Origin: Leptodontidium sp. MPI-SDFR-AT-0119
Lineage: Eukaryota; Ascomycota; Leotiomycetes; Helotiales; Leptodontidiaceae
Direction of reading: 5' to 3'
DNA: 64,000 nucleotides
Assembly (NCBI GenBank): GCA_020726505.1
Contig: JAHLEZ010000009.1
Span: 2,728,001 to 2,792,000 of the forward strand
Shown: positions 44,106-55,982 of the stretch, one piece after another
Numbering within the stretch: the stretch's first letter is position 1
How the letters are laid out: the number at the start of each line of letters is the position of its first letter
Position numbers and translations under genes: made by a program
The notes under the pieces: model-generated
What the model was told of the DNA's origin: nothing
Database searches by the model: none
The model's input: only the letters and a program-made list of their open reading frames with translations

Positions 44106-46100
44106 GGCTAAGCGAAGTAATACGCTGCTATCGGCTTCCTCTCCGAGCCCTAAATTAACATCTCGATCCCCTTTCGACGCTCCCGCTCACTCTACTTGCA
44201 GGCGAGAGTAGTCGTCGCAAGAAGACAAAGATTCGAGGAAGTAGCTTTAAGAGTGAATTCTAGCCTCTTACCCAGTATAAGTCGAATATTAACAAGTCGG
44301 CAAGCTAACGAGCTGTATGTATATGCCATATAATTATAATTAAGCAGGGGAGCTAAATGGGCCTGCAGACTATAAGATTATATTTAGCACTATATTCATA
44401 TAGCTTGCCTAAGTATCTCGCGTATACCTAGGCTCTCTATTTTAGGTGTTGTAAGGCTATTTTAAGCTTAAACAATAGCTTATTTAAAGCTATGGAAGCT
44501 CTAATTTCTGGTAGTTTTAAAACCTTTGGAAGCTTTAGTTTCCGGTACTTTAAAACCGGAAGCTTTGGCTTCTGAATATACACGTGATTAGCTAAAGTAA
44601 TTATATAGACCTAGAAATGCCCCCTCAATAGAATCATCATTCACACCAATATCACTTCTTTTCAAAGGAGATTAAGTATCATCAAGATTAGCTTAAGTAA
44701 TTTGCTTCTTAAGGGACTCGTTAAAAGCTTTCTTTAGCTTAGCAAGGGCTTCTCTAAGTCTCGCCGAGATCTTATTAATTATTACCTTATGTCTCGCTAA
44801 TTAAAGAAAACTATTAACTTACTAATTCACAAGACTTCGCCTTTCTGCAATAGTTAATATACTTCCGAGTAATTAAGGATAGGTTATTCGAGTACAAGAG
44901 GGTAGGGAATTAAGCGATCTCGCTAGTATATCGTAAGTAAGGTACCTTACGAATAATAAACTCGTTTACTTTACTACGATCGTCAGACTTAATTCGAGTA
45001 TTCTTTTTACCTTTAAATAAATCACGCTTAAGCCGAACATTATTCTTATTTTTCTGAAATTATTATTTTTTATTATTAGTTTAAACCTTAATATTATTAT
45101 TATCTTTAGAATGGCTAGCGGATCGCCGACATTTGGCTAATAAATCGCAAGTGTTAATTACGATAAAGGATTTACTAAGAGTTTCGATTAGGTTAAACTC
45201 TTTAAGCAGCTTGCGCTTTTTAGTACTTGCTAAAGTCGCTAATTAAACCCTTACTAAAGGTAAGATATCCCTAAGATTAGAGAAGAGAGATATAATTTAC
45301 CTTTTATTATATTATTAATATTAATATTTAATTAAAAAGTTAGGAAAACTATGAAAAATATGCACTAAAAGATAAGTAGTAACCTTTACTAGCGTTTACT
45401 TACTCTGCTTTATCTCTCTTAAAATTCACTTTCAAACTAAGTATATATATTAAACTCGATAATAAATCACCGGAAAAACTCCGGCTATTATTACTTTTTT
45501 AATTTTACTTCTAAGGACAAAAGTACTTAAGAGGAGAGATATTATAATAGCACGTGCCTTAATACTTACACCTTATATATATAAGCAAAGTGGGGAAAAA
45601 ATAATCTTCCTTCCTTAATAATTAGCTTTTATATAAAGTAGTGTCACTAGTTATTATTTAGCGTCTCTTTCGCTATCTTATTATATTACAATCACCTCAG
45701 CGTGCTAGTGATCATTTCATCAAGCCTGCTTTTCAATTATTTAAATTCTTCATGTTTTGACCACTTATATCCTACAGAATTATATGGTTGGTTAACAGAA
45801 GTCGGTATCCCGAAGAATACAAGTAATTAGCCCAGCTACTAAATAGAAATCAAAGGAGGGAGAGTATAAACATAACCGTTATATTGCCCGACCCTGACGC
45901 TAGTCCCTAGTCAAGTTTTATTTATTCCAAATTCTAGGTCCTCGATATTATCAATGTCATGGTTATTAAATATATTATGCAGAAATTATGACAGGTTGCT
46001 CGTCAGCTACCTTGTCTGAAGTCGAGCAGTTGCATTTTTTTTGTTTGGATTTACGAGTGTTCTCTCTCTGTTTATTTGGGTCCCGAAAGATAGTGTTGGC
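44106..46100. repeat. RIP-degraded transposon remains
   Basis: At 44.40-44.65 kb short repeats around GGAAGCTTTAGTTTCCGG recur, next to an inverted copy of the GAGGGGGCATTTCTAGGTC segment seen at 31.55 kb. From 44.66 to 45.4 kb the minus strand gives lysine-rich coding-like text ('LASTKKRKLLKEFNLIETL') with many stops, perhaps the C-terminal part of a transposase. The family is not identified. 45.4-46.1 kb is AT-rich with no feature seen. Confidence 0.45.
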
Positions 46101-46250
46101 AGACCTATATATTGTACCTTGAGTATTTGCGTGCCTGCTGCCATTGTACAGACTTGCCTGTTGCGATAAAGCAGCTAGTTAGTGTTTGGACTAAAGTACG
46201 GAACGTGCTAATATTACTGTTATTATTCTGCAGATTTCAAAGAAACCAGC

Positions 46251-47327
46251 CTAAGCAGGGCTATAGAGAGTACGTTTTTGCTCTAGTACTTTAGCCTTGC
46301 TAATTTTCTTCTCCTCGGCAATATTCATCTCTTCTCTTAACAAAACTAGCAGCAATGTCTCAAATTGCCTCTTTAATCGGTTCCGGTACTGCTTCTCGAC
46401 TTGATTGTGGTTCAGACGGGCGTGCTTGGAAGGAGAGCTACACGAGAAGATTGATACCGTAGAAGGGTGAGATAATGGATTTTTTTTGCGGTCGTTGATG
46501 TCGAGCGAAATCTTTGGCGTGAGTTAGTAGTCTTTGAGCTTGTCGATGGCGCTTCTTCACAGGACTTCATCCGTTTGTGGACAGGCCAGGGCGTTCGGCT
46601 TGTGTTTTTGCGGGAAGGTAGTGACTTTCCCCGTGCGGGCTGCATGGTCAGGGGAGTGGCCGGGTACGATTGGTCATTGGAGACCCGAGATGCGAAGAGC
46701 CAGTCCTGGGATCTTCCACGTGGCTGGTTGTATCGATTCGGGGGAGGGAATTTATCATTGGTGGTGCGACATGAGAAGGGCTGGCTTGTTGGTGATCACC
46801 ATTGCGGTAAGCGTTCTGGTTCGCGGCTGGTGCGTTGAGAGCTTCTAGGGAGAAGAACTCAGCATCTATAGAGTCCAGAGTCATGAGAGAACCGAAGGAT
46901 TGCTGTCATTGATCCTAGCCGCTGCTCTCTTGACAAGTGCTTGAGAGAGGAGAACCCAAGAAGGGGCTTTCGGGTGATGGCGGTGGAGAGAATGACCAGC
47001 AAGTGAGGTCTGATGGGTCGCAGACGAGTGGCTGGGCCATATCGTAGTCATCTTGTCTAAAATTGAAATAGTCCTGATCGGGGTTTCAGTATAGTATTCG
47101 TATACGTGGAAGTGATGACACAGAATAGGGCGACTTACACTAGAGTTCTCTAAAGGCTGTCCCATGTTGCAATCTTTGAAGGTCATTATTAGGAAGTAGT
47201 GTTGTGGAAGTACTCGAGTTCTTGACAAAAACTTTTCTTCTGGAGAGGCAAGATATACTTCCGCTAGCCCTGGGAAGGCTTCTAGATATAGATGTAAGTC
47301 AAGTGCGAAACTCTGTTCGGGATACAT
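46251..47327 (-). pseudogene. bHLH transcription factor pseudogene (one homopolymer frameshift and several stops)
   Basis: Exon 1 (from 47327) reads 'MYPEQSFALDL', 'PQHYFLIMTFKDCNMGQPLE' and ends NSS at a GTAAGTCGC donor near 47140. After an AG acceptor near 47073 the frame continues 'DYFNFRQDDYDMAQPLVCDP' and a Pro/Ser-rich stretch ('WSFSPPPSPESPFLGSPLSS'). Further along, past several stops, lies a basic helix-loop-helix: 'LNHNQVEKQYRNRLKRQFET' and then 'EEKKISKAKVLEQ' (about 46280-46420). Stops at 46915-46917 (TAG), about 46909 (TGA), about 46652 (TGA) and about 46570 (TGA) fit C>T changes of Gln/Arg codons. A run of eight T on the + strand near 46480 shifts the frame by one just before the bHLH; seven would keep it open. 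The protein would be a nuclear DNA-binding regulator. The target pathway is unknown. Confidence 0.72.
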
Positions 47328-47652
47328 GCATGTGCACGGAGATTCTCGACTCGCTGTCAGCTGTTGTTAGGAGACTGCCGTGACTTCCCAAGGCTGTCTC
47401 CTCCGAACGTCCGTCCCGCCGTAGTCAGGGGCCAGTGCCACATTTCGACGATGCCAGAAGGAGTGAGGTTGCTTCGATGGAATTGTGTGGCCGCTTCTAG
47501 TACCCCCCTGTAACATAACCCTTGGCAGCAGCACAAAGGCGGAAAGCCGAAGATAATACCGACCCCGACCCAGCAAGCGAAGCTTCGCGGGGCCTATAGA
47601 AGTACAGAACCCCACAGCCAAATCCCCCAGCCAGTATTCTTGCTCTCATGAG

Positions 47653-47940
47653 GTGCAGGACTTGGAGAAGGCACTTGACCTGGACATAAGGTGTGGAATT
47701 CCGGCCTTGGAAAAGTCAATTAACCTCGATATAGGCCGTCAATACTTAAGGAACGGCCCCTCTGCTGAGTTGTGCAGAGAGTTCGATTACGGGTCATACA
47801 CAGCTGTACGGCAGTCAAACCTAGGATATCGCCCACCCCAAAAGATACCCGAGAAGTTCGATAAAGTTGGGAACCTCAACCAAGTCCCTATCGTGGTGGA
47901 GCTACCAGATGAAACTTGGGAGATGGTAGTACTCAAGTAA
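47653..47940 (+). CDS. Hypothetical small protein, unrecognised
   Basis: A 95-codon frame (open further upstream to about 47560) reads 'LEKALDLDIRCGIPALEKSI' and 'GPSAELCREFDYGSYTAVRQ', ending 'VVELPDETWEMVVLK'. The composition is protein-like and non-repetitive. No family was recognised, and no clear promoter or splice signals fix the start. It could be a real gene, a terminal exon or a relic. Confidence 0.3.
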   Translation: MQDLEKALDLDIRCGIPALEKSINLDIGRQYLRNGPSAELCREFDYGSYTAVRQSNLGYRPPQKIPEKFDKVGNLNQVPIVVELPDETWEMVVLK

Positions 47941-50128
47941 TACCTCGCTCCTCAATTTATCCTGTCCCGTATTTCCGCCTCTTACTCGCTATCCGTAATC
48001 AGCTTCATTGCGCCTGCAGAATGCTATTGGTAAATCCGGGTCCTGCCCAGCCATAGAGCCCCAGCCAAGATTTTTGGTTGTTTAGTTTGAACCACGGGAA
48101 GCTGCCGACTTCTCGGAAGGGGGCTCGGAAACACTGGTCCGACGACAGTGACTCTTATGGTAAAAATAAACAATTTGGTAAGGCTCGTTCGTATTGGCTC
48201 TTTTTATGCCTAAACAATTGTTTTGCGGCATTTGTGTCGTTCAGGACAAGGGGTTTCTCTGACGGTTCGCACAAGGCAATTTTTTGTTGACGCTTTGGTT
48301 AGGGCATTGCCGCTTGCTTGAAACGAGGGGACGCGACTAGGATTGCACGCCGAGCTGGAAGGAATCCCTGGAGGGTTCCCAGAAAATTTCTAGAACATTA
48401 TCAATTTTGGCTTAGCATATGTGTATGGGCCGATATCCTTGTCCGACATACTTTACCTTGTCCTTACCGAGTTCGTGATTTTTAAAGCAGATATTTGAAG
48501 GATGCAGGGAATTCGGGCCCAGAGGGCCTATTAATCATTAAAATCAGAGATCAGTTATTAGGCAATGTGGCCTTTAAAGCTATACCGAAACAGGAAAACA
48601 CCCTTGCAAATAAAGAAGAGCCTCAAATAGGAAAACCCAAATAGGAAATCACGTGATCTGATAAGTGGCAACAGTGACAAAGTCATTCCGAGACAAATAA
48701 CCAAAAAAGGGGGAAATTAAAAGCACAGCAACTCGAATCCCGATTATTAGTCGGTTCATGTGAATATTCAGTTTCGGTAGGTTCCGAACACTACGTGTTC
48801 TGATATCTGACCGGATAGTGCACAGCCTTCCCCGCACGATCCGCCATTATGGGTGGCTTGTCCCACCGCACAATTCAGCATCACTATCTCGGTTGATTTC
48901 ATATAGCATGCCATATATGCGGCAAAATTGATCCATTGAAATAAAATATTCCTACAAACGATCGTAGAAACACTAGCATGGATTCTCCTTGGACGGAGAA
49001 ACTGGCAATTAAGAGGAATTTCCTGTCAACAGCGCGCGACATTGAAAACATTTCATGTGAGATCGAGACCGAGAAATGGTAGGCAATGGTGGAATCCAAA
49101 GTTTGTCATTATGGCTCTCTGTTGCTTTGGCCGCTTTATTCCCCCTCACCCCCCCAATGCTGATGGGTTGGTGGCTGGTCCGGGCTTCTGGCGGCTTTCG
49201 AAAAGCACTTCTGAACTAGTCAGAAGTCCAATCTACAGGGCAAATCATATTTTACATCAACACGCTTCTCTGTCCCGACGAGTGTGTTGCCTTCGTTGTC
49301 CTTCCTGCCGCGTTAGGGCCATGGTTTTAATGCTCAAAAGGGAAAGAGACGAGATCGTTGGCACCTACCCCTTCCGCCTGAAGTCGTTCCCGACTTCGAG
49401 CATCCTGAGTCTCGTAGATATCAGATTATTCTTGAAGAAATCGGAACAAGCCCTTTGTGGTTTGCTTAGCTCTGATCTCGGCTGGTTCCGCTAGACGAGC
49501 ACCATGGGGAGGGTCTCGGGAAGTTTGTTGATTTCCGCGACCCGCTCAGCTGCATGATTTGTGGCTCAAACGCATTCAGTCAGGCCACTTAGTACACACA
49601 ACCCCACCCCTTCTCCTTCGTCTGGTGAGACATGTCTCTACCAGGCGAGCCAAAATTGTCCGGCAGGCACCTACTACTCTGTACTTAGCCTGGATGCTAA
49701 TTAGTGTGTGCATGTCTCACCAGACGAGGGGTTAGTGCTTCTGCAGCAACAAAGACCCGGTCTTCTTCCGAAGCCTTGCGGTGGGTTGATGACTTGCATC
49801 CCTGGCAAGAGGCAATTTAGCCGTCCGCCACAGTTCCCCAGTTCTCTCTCCGTCCGAAGTATGGGTGTGGCGTGAAAAATCGAATGCCGACTCAATTGAC
49901 CAATTATATTATTATCAAATATACCAACTGCCGCAAATTAAACCCCTGACCTCGCTACTCGTAGTTCGTGGTTGCCAGACAAAGAGATAAGTAAGCAGTT
50001 CCTGGAGTTCTGACGGATAAGCTTTAAGTAGCTGTAGGTCTTCCACATTTCAAATTCCTTCATGTTCTATTCAGCTCCTGCTTTATGCCATTTGTGTCCG
50101 TTCCATAATTCTCGAATCTTTAATCAAT
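47941..50128. other. Intergenic stretch, no supported gene
   Basis: Base composition is normal, with scattered frames up to 150 codons (49042-49494 on +) whose text shows no domain or motif, and I do not call them. The imperfect tract around 49610-49735, with GGTGAGACATG and CATGTCTCACC as inverted elements, could form a stem or mark a MITE end. Confidence 0.35.
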
Positions 50129-51567
50129 ATGACTTCAGCAAACGCAAATCTGCCAGATGTTAATAAAGGGCCAGCTATCCTCGCCGTCTGCGGCACCATG
50201 ACGCTGTTAGCGCTGGTAGTTGTCTGCATGAGAATCTTTGTGCGGACTAAGTTCGTTCATAAGCTTGGACTAGATGTAAGTGTTCTGTGCTATCTATGGA
50301 CGGAGTGCGTTTCTAACAGTATCAGGACTATGTTATGCTAGTCGCCATGGTATTAATAATCCCTACACATCATTCAGTATCCCATTTAACAAACCCTAGG
50401 CCCTCTCACTTTCAGCAATGTGTATTATCATTCCCGAAGTACAAAACGGTGCGGGTAGGCATATTGCCTACTTGGAACCAGCCACAGCGTCAATGGGTCT
50501 AAAGCTAAACTACGCATCACAGCATTTCTTTCTTTGGGGAATAGCTTTAGTAAAAGTCTCGATTGCGCTATTCCTCCTGCGGATCTCGGCCACCCAGTTC
50601 TACACGAGGATGCTGAAGGGAACCATTGCGTTTCTAATCATCTACACCTTCATGTGCTTCCTGTTCATCCTGCTTCAGTGTAAGGACCTTGCCATTCTTT
50701 GGGATAGTACGGTCAAGACCACTTGTTGGACAGGTTCTACAATGAGAGGCTTGGGCTACCTCTACACTGGTCAGTACCACGCTCCAATCCCACATCATTC
50801 TATTGAATTCAGATCTAACATTCTTTGAACCGATCTCAGTAATCAATATCTGTACAGACCTCCTCTTTGCATTCCTGCCAATCCCCATGCTATGGAATGT
50901 CCGAATAAATGGCCGAAAGAAGGCGTCCTTGATTTGTATCCTAGGTTTGGGAGTCTTGTGAGTCTATGCAACTCAAGCCTTGGCGGAAACCTTGTTAATA
51001 GAGTTTGTACCACAGCGCCGGCTCCGCAGCAATAGTCAAGTTGACATATCTCCCTAACTACGGGAAGGCCGGAGATTTCCTCTGGGACTCAGCTAATCTT
51101 ACTATCTGGAGCGTGTTAGTACACAGAATTATCTCTACAAAATAGAATGCAAGCTGACAAACGATGATAGTATCGAGTGCAACACAGGTATTATCGCAGC
51201 ATCCCTTCCCTGCCTGAAGCCGCTATTCCAACATATACTTGAAACATCGCGAGGTTATGCGTCCAGAAGCGCGTACGGGCCTAGCAAAGGCAATGAGCAT
51301 TCCCTCCAGACGTTCCGAGAAGGCGATCTATCAAGATCCAAAGCTAATAATTCAGTTGTTACAACTAAATCTTTGATAAGTCGAAGAGAAGGAGGCTTAG
51401 ACTTGAAAGACGATTCGAGCGAGAACATCCTGCCGCTTCAAGGCGGTAATGCCATCACGAAAACTATCGTTGTCATGGTCGATAGCTCTTCGGCAAGTTT
51501 TGATCGAAGCTCCATGTCGAGAGCAAATGATGCGGCACCTGAACGGAAGATTGAGGATAGGGTATGA
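50129..51567 (+). CDS. Fungal rhodopsin-domain integral membrane protein, six exons, intact
   Basis: Inferred exons are 50129-50275, 50326-50349 (24 nt), 50400-50769, 50840-50957, 51004-51114 and 51171-51567. Phases agree throughout and give 388 residues. The protein has the fungal rhodopsin-like (PF20684-type) pattern of seven hydrophobic segments. An N-terminal helix ('AILAVCGTMTLLALVVVCMR') is followed by 'GLDDYVMLVAM', 'FFLWGIALVKVSIALFLLRI', 'IIYTFMCFLFILLQCKDLAI', 'INICTDLLFAFLPIPMLWNV' and 'GSAAIVKLTYL'. 'IIAASLPCLKPLF' comes near the end, and then a hydrophilic Ser-rich tail. These plasma-membrane proteins are abundant in fungi and mostly of unknown role; they are not retinal-binding opsins. 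It is convergent with a second family member at 52865-54254. Confidence 0.85.
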
Positions 51568-52473
51568 TCATGTAAGGTTTTGGTTTTCAAGTGGAGGAGA
51601 GCAGGGCTGTCACAGAACTGAAGTTCCGTAAGGTGACGGAAATGCTTAAAGGAGCACAACTAGGAGGATATTCACGGGGATAAAATCGCAGATTTTGTAT
51701 TTACAGAAGTTGTTTTTATGGAAAGTTGGCGTTTCAGACCGTGTTTAACCCCCCCCCCCTTATTTCACCTACCTTGCTTAGTACACCTAGTGTGTGCACA
51801 AACCAATCAAACTGTTACGATTTGATTTGATTTATTCATACTCGGTTCCAAGTTGTCCACCGTAGGACTGGTCCAGCCATATGCGCGAGCGCGACTAGTG
51901 TCAAAACACCAAAACTCTAAAAAAAAAAAAAAAAAAAATATAAAAAAAAATCGGGCAGCACACCCTATTATATCTCAACCACCACAAATTTATATATAAT
52001 ACTGTGTATATAAAAATGATCCTTAACTTACCGGTACCCTATCTATTTAAAGAATTTTATTATTTAGTATAACTTAGTATTAAAGACGCAAGAAGAGGTG
52101 CCCAAAACAGTGAAATTTGGTGTTCCACGTCTGTAAAGTCAACAATTGATATGGGAACATCCAAGCCGGACACAGCATACTTCAAATGATGTTTAAAACA
52201 CTCATATCCAATGATCTGTTCATTACCATTCATATTTGTCTCTGCTCCGGGTTATATTCTACAGCTAACTGAGGTACTAACTTAGCATTGCCAACTTGCT
52301 ACTAACAAACCCTCCTTACCTCACCAATCCGAGAAGTGTCTCAAAACCCCAAACCGCCTCCATGTTTACTTTCCTCGACCCAAATTACCAGAAGCCGTAC
52401 TTTATCACAACTACCAACCCCATCGCCCCCCGTTGACGAGCCATGTGGCACTTATGCGCCTCTCACCGGATTC
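51568..52473. other. Intergenic region with homopolymer tracts
   Basis: There is a C9 run near 51751 and an A20-type tract at about 51920-51950. A short GATTTGATTTGATTT run at about 51820 recalls the MITE subterminal repeats. No gene was recognised. Confidence 0.4.
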
Positions 52474-52752
52474 TCAATCCTCCGCAGAACTCGCGCAACA
52501 TCCTTGACAAAATACGGCTTGCCACGCAAGATCATCTAAGAGTGTTTCTTTCCAGAGACCAACAACCGGGGTTAGACCCGTTGTCTCTTGATATCTCCTG
52601 GTAACTCCAATGAACGCAGGTAGTCGATCTGTCGATTGAGTGAAATTCCTCCTGTTGAAGTCTTGGATCCACAGCCACCATGGGTTAGGGCTGTGTGTTT
52701 GGAGAGATCTTGGACAATTAAGTTTTCGAGTCCCAGGCAAATTCAGTGCCAT
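52474..52752 (-). pseudogene. HET protein C-terminal fragment
   Basis: The frame reads 'WLWIQDFNRRNFTQSTDRLP', 'AFIGVTRRYQETTGLTPVVG' and 'LWKETLLDDLAWQA'. This is the block found downstream of the HET domain proper ('Y..R.LT...DRLPA..G...'). No HET core motif (SHCWG or WIDxLCI) lies upstream; the adjacent sequence belongs to the rhodopsin-type gene. It is a stand-alone relic. Confidence 0.8.
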
Positions 52753-52864
52753 GTCATGATCGATGAAACCGTCTTCGGGTCGGAATCGGCTCTGCTTGAA
52801 AGCTCCACCCTGTCTAATGCAGCGGCGCTAGCTTCATGACATGCCTGACTCGGCCACTCTCCAA

Positions 52865-54254
52865 CTATTTCTTCGCCCTATTCTCCTCTCTGATACCATG
52901 CTGGCTTAAAGATTCGAGGCTGGGGAGTTCCATGGGAGTATCACCTTGGGAGCTACTCTCAAATATTTTTGGGAAATGTCGCCGCAGCAAAGGCTTCATA
53001 TGCGGGAGACACGCGCATATGACTCCGACGTGAACTTCGACCGCGCTTTGCATCTGTCAACAGGTGGTACAAGATTGGAAAGATGGGCAGAGCACGAATG
53101 AAGAGCGCAAACTTACTTCCATTGGATAACTTTCGCTGTAATCCATATCCCATCATGGTCGCTGAGGATAGATACATGAGCCCTCAGCCGAATCACGCTG
53201 ACGATACAAACCCTTCCATAACATCAGCTTTCACTCCTCACACAGTACAGGGAAGATGCATGCTTACAGTGATACGGTCATGAGAATAGCAACGGCGCCG
53301 ATCTTATCTCGTTTGGCCATGCGCACATTCCAGAGCATCGCGATGGGCAGAATCAGCATCGCGATGTCCACCGCAGCATTCGCAGCCGAATTCGTGACAC
53401 ACATCTCTAGCGCGCCGGAGCACGACCCGGTGGTGATGGACAGATCCCAGGCTTTCGCCATAGGTCTGCAGCTGTAGGTGAATTGCAGCATTTGAGCGAG
53501 GCAGTAGGCAATGGTCAATACTGCTAGGCCATACACGAATATCCGAAATTTCTGGAATGGGGAGATTAGAAGGTAGAATGAGAGGATAGAGAGCTTTACG
53601 CTGAGGGTTGACATGTTGTAGAAAGCTCCGGCAATTATAGCCATCTGGAGAAGAGGATTTTAGCTAGTGAAGAGGCATACATTCATCGTCGGGAGTGGAA
53701 GAACACAGAAGTTAAGACAAGATGTTAATGGCAGTGTCGTTGTAAACTTACTTTGGAGAAGAGACTGAACCCAGCAACGGGCATATCCCATGCATGAATT
53801 CCCAACCCATGCCTTGTCCCTACAGAACTCAGTCCAAAATTAAGAATCATCGAGAGTAGGAAACCTCTAACTCACAGACAACACAAGAAACAAAGAACCC
53901 CAAAGACAAGAACTAATATCCCCTAAAATTAGCAAATCTTTATCCCCGTCGAAGATTATCGTGAAGATTTAACATACCCATCCCACAGTAAGCGCATCTA
54001 ATATATAAAGGTCAACATTATACTCATCTACCAAAAATCGGAATCTAGGTTTTGGAAAACCTACAGTCTCCGAAATCCACCGAGTGGACAACCACCCGCC
54101 GCGTATATATTCGCGTGAAAAACACCAATGTGGACAGGACTAAGAGCACTAGATTCGACACGATCACTGCATCTCCAATATACTTGGGATTCTCGAAATT
54201 CGATGTCACCCCTGGTGGAGGAGGGATTAGGCTTAGAGTCTCGCGCTGTTCCAT
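52865..54254 (-). CDS. Fungal rhodopsin-domain integral membrane protein, seven exons
   Basis: Inferred exons are 54254-54065, 53997-53978 (20 nt), 53922-53880, 53819-53752, 53644-53268, 53212-53117 and 53045-52865. Phases agree and give 324 residues. Landmarks are an N-terminal helix ('VSNLVLLVLSTLVFFTRIYT'), 'VDFGDYALTVGW' across the micro-exon, 'HAWDMP', 'YNMSTLSVKLSILSFYLLI', 'AQMLQFTYSCRPMAKAWDL', 'AVDIAMLILPIAMLWNVRM', 'VCIVSVIRL' and 'AVEVHVGVICACLPHMKPLL'. This is the standard order for the fungal rhodopsin-domain family, with seven membrane segments. The donor of exon 3 (GTCTGT) is the weakest splice call. The C-terminal tail is short and charged. No nonsense change was seen, so the gene is probably functional. 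Physiological role unknown. Confidence 0.8.
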
Positions 54255-55982
54255 CGTATTCGAGAAGGACGCGCGTGGTGTCTATCAACAAAGACTTGTT
54301 TATTATAAAACCGTCTACATACAAAGCAGATCGGAGAGATAGATGCCGAGGATATTCTATCTGACATCGCTGAGGGATTTTATGTTTAGTAATTCATTTA
54401 GGGGTCCGCCGTGGCTGACGGCACTTTCCATACCCTTCATTACGCATTAAGCGTATTATTGATTTGCACCCCCGGTGAACCGTCGATTGGATGCGATCGC
54501 GCCTTGTGTAGACGGTTCAAGATCTGACATGTCGAAAGTCGAAACGTGCGCGCAGGATCGAAAAGATTGATTGGGACGAATCTGTCCCACCAAGAGGGGG
54601 AAGAGCACCTCGGGAAGCGATCCGGTTCGCGGGGACTTCTGCTGTCTGTCCCGGACGGCAAAGGTCGTTTGGTAGAACAGCCTTTTTGTTTCCCTTTCGC
54701 CTTTCTTTTCCACGGTTGGAGTAAACGTAGCTGTCGATGGATAGATAAATAAATCACAGACGGGGATGGGAATTGTGGCCTGGAACATCATGTCATGCCA
54801 AGATTACTGGGCAAACGGAGCCAGACGGGGGTAGCGTCTCCTACTACCTAAGAGGGAAAGTGCCATCTGACCCGCTGAATTGGAAACCCGAATTGGTGGC
54901 GTGGTCAGTTCGTGGGGTGGCATGACGACGGGTTGTTGTCCTCTTGATTGTGGCTTTCCCATTGGGTTTTCCCACGTCCTCTATACAAATGCAAAGAGGT
55001 TTGAATTTAAATCTATCCCAAAATATCACGTGGATATCGCCAATACCAAGTGATGTTGCGCTCCTACTCCTAACCAGTACTAATTCTCGTACCATCCTTG
55101 ATTCTGGTGATAGCATATGGGTATTGTCCGTGCCAGGGGCATCACCATTGGGCCTTACCACCAGCCAGCATATGTCAATGAGACAGATTGTGCATTCCGA
55201 CTCTAAGCAAGCAACCCGTCTCGCACATACCCCCAACAATGGCGAGGTGTAAAGATTTGAATCCAAATCTAGATTTAATCCCACTACTTGCTTTCGAGGA
55301 GGACTGGATTAGACCCTCTATCTTATGCCGCAATTTCCTGACGAGCTAAAGCTGCCTGCAATCATCTGATTATGATTTCCCACCAGGATATTCAGCCACG
55401 CTACAAGCAGAGTCCAAGCGAACACGGGAAGTTGGAGATGGATAAGTAGGCAGATAGAAAATTTGAGGACTTATCAGTGTATCAGGCTGGCATTGCAGAT
55501 GACTTTGTTGATATAGACGACTGTAATTGGGTTCTAGTAGAGCTACTAGCAAAGTGTCAAACAAATAGAATAGAATAGAATAGAATAACACGTGATTATT
55601 CTATTCTATATAATAACATTCACCCTTATTTTATTTTTTTCAACTAGTATTTAGCTATTGTTTTATTTTAGTTAAATAACGCTGAATAGTTATTGAATAA
55701 GGGGTTGGTTAACCAATTAACGGCTCGCGCTTAATTTTTGGTTCCGGAAGTGCGGCAGCTTTACTGATGTCCTCGTTTATAGACATGATATTTTTCTGAA
55801 CAGGTGTTCTCGTCATAGCGCATACCTGAAGGCTCCTGAAGATTAAGTTGTCAGGTCTTAATCTGAGCATCAGGACTTTGAGTGGAGCGACGGCAACGGA
55901 GCCGTGGTCGGAGGTTTGTGTGCTCACTGCTGTGCTTTCGCAATTGCCAGCTGAGCTTGTGACGGTCGGTGGTCTCCCACTC
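54255..55982. other. Intergenic stretch with a pentanucleotide repeat
   Basis: The overlapping frames at 54440-54800 and 54844-55284 have no recognisable motif. At 55563-55607 the unit AATAG repeats about five times and is followed by a complementary ATTCTATTC, so the segment can fold. A minus frame at 55709-55927 ('INEDISKAAALPEPKIKREP') could belong to the 3' end of the AreA-like pseudogene but is unproven. Confidence 0.35.

Noticed and set aside
46534..46848. Plus-strand frames at 46534-46848 that look protein-like
   Set aside because: They lie opposite the bHLH pseudogene, whose minus-strand motifs are far more specific. The + frames show no domain.
49042..49494. 150-codon + frame as a gene
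   Set aside because: No motif, odd composition and no splice or homology support by eye. Probably chance.
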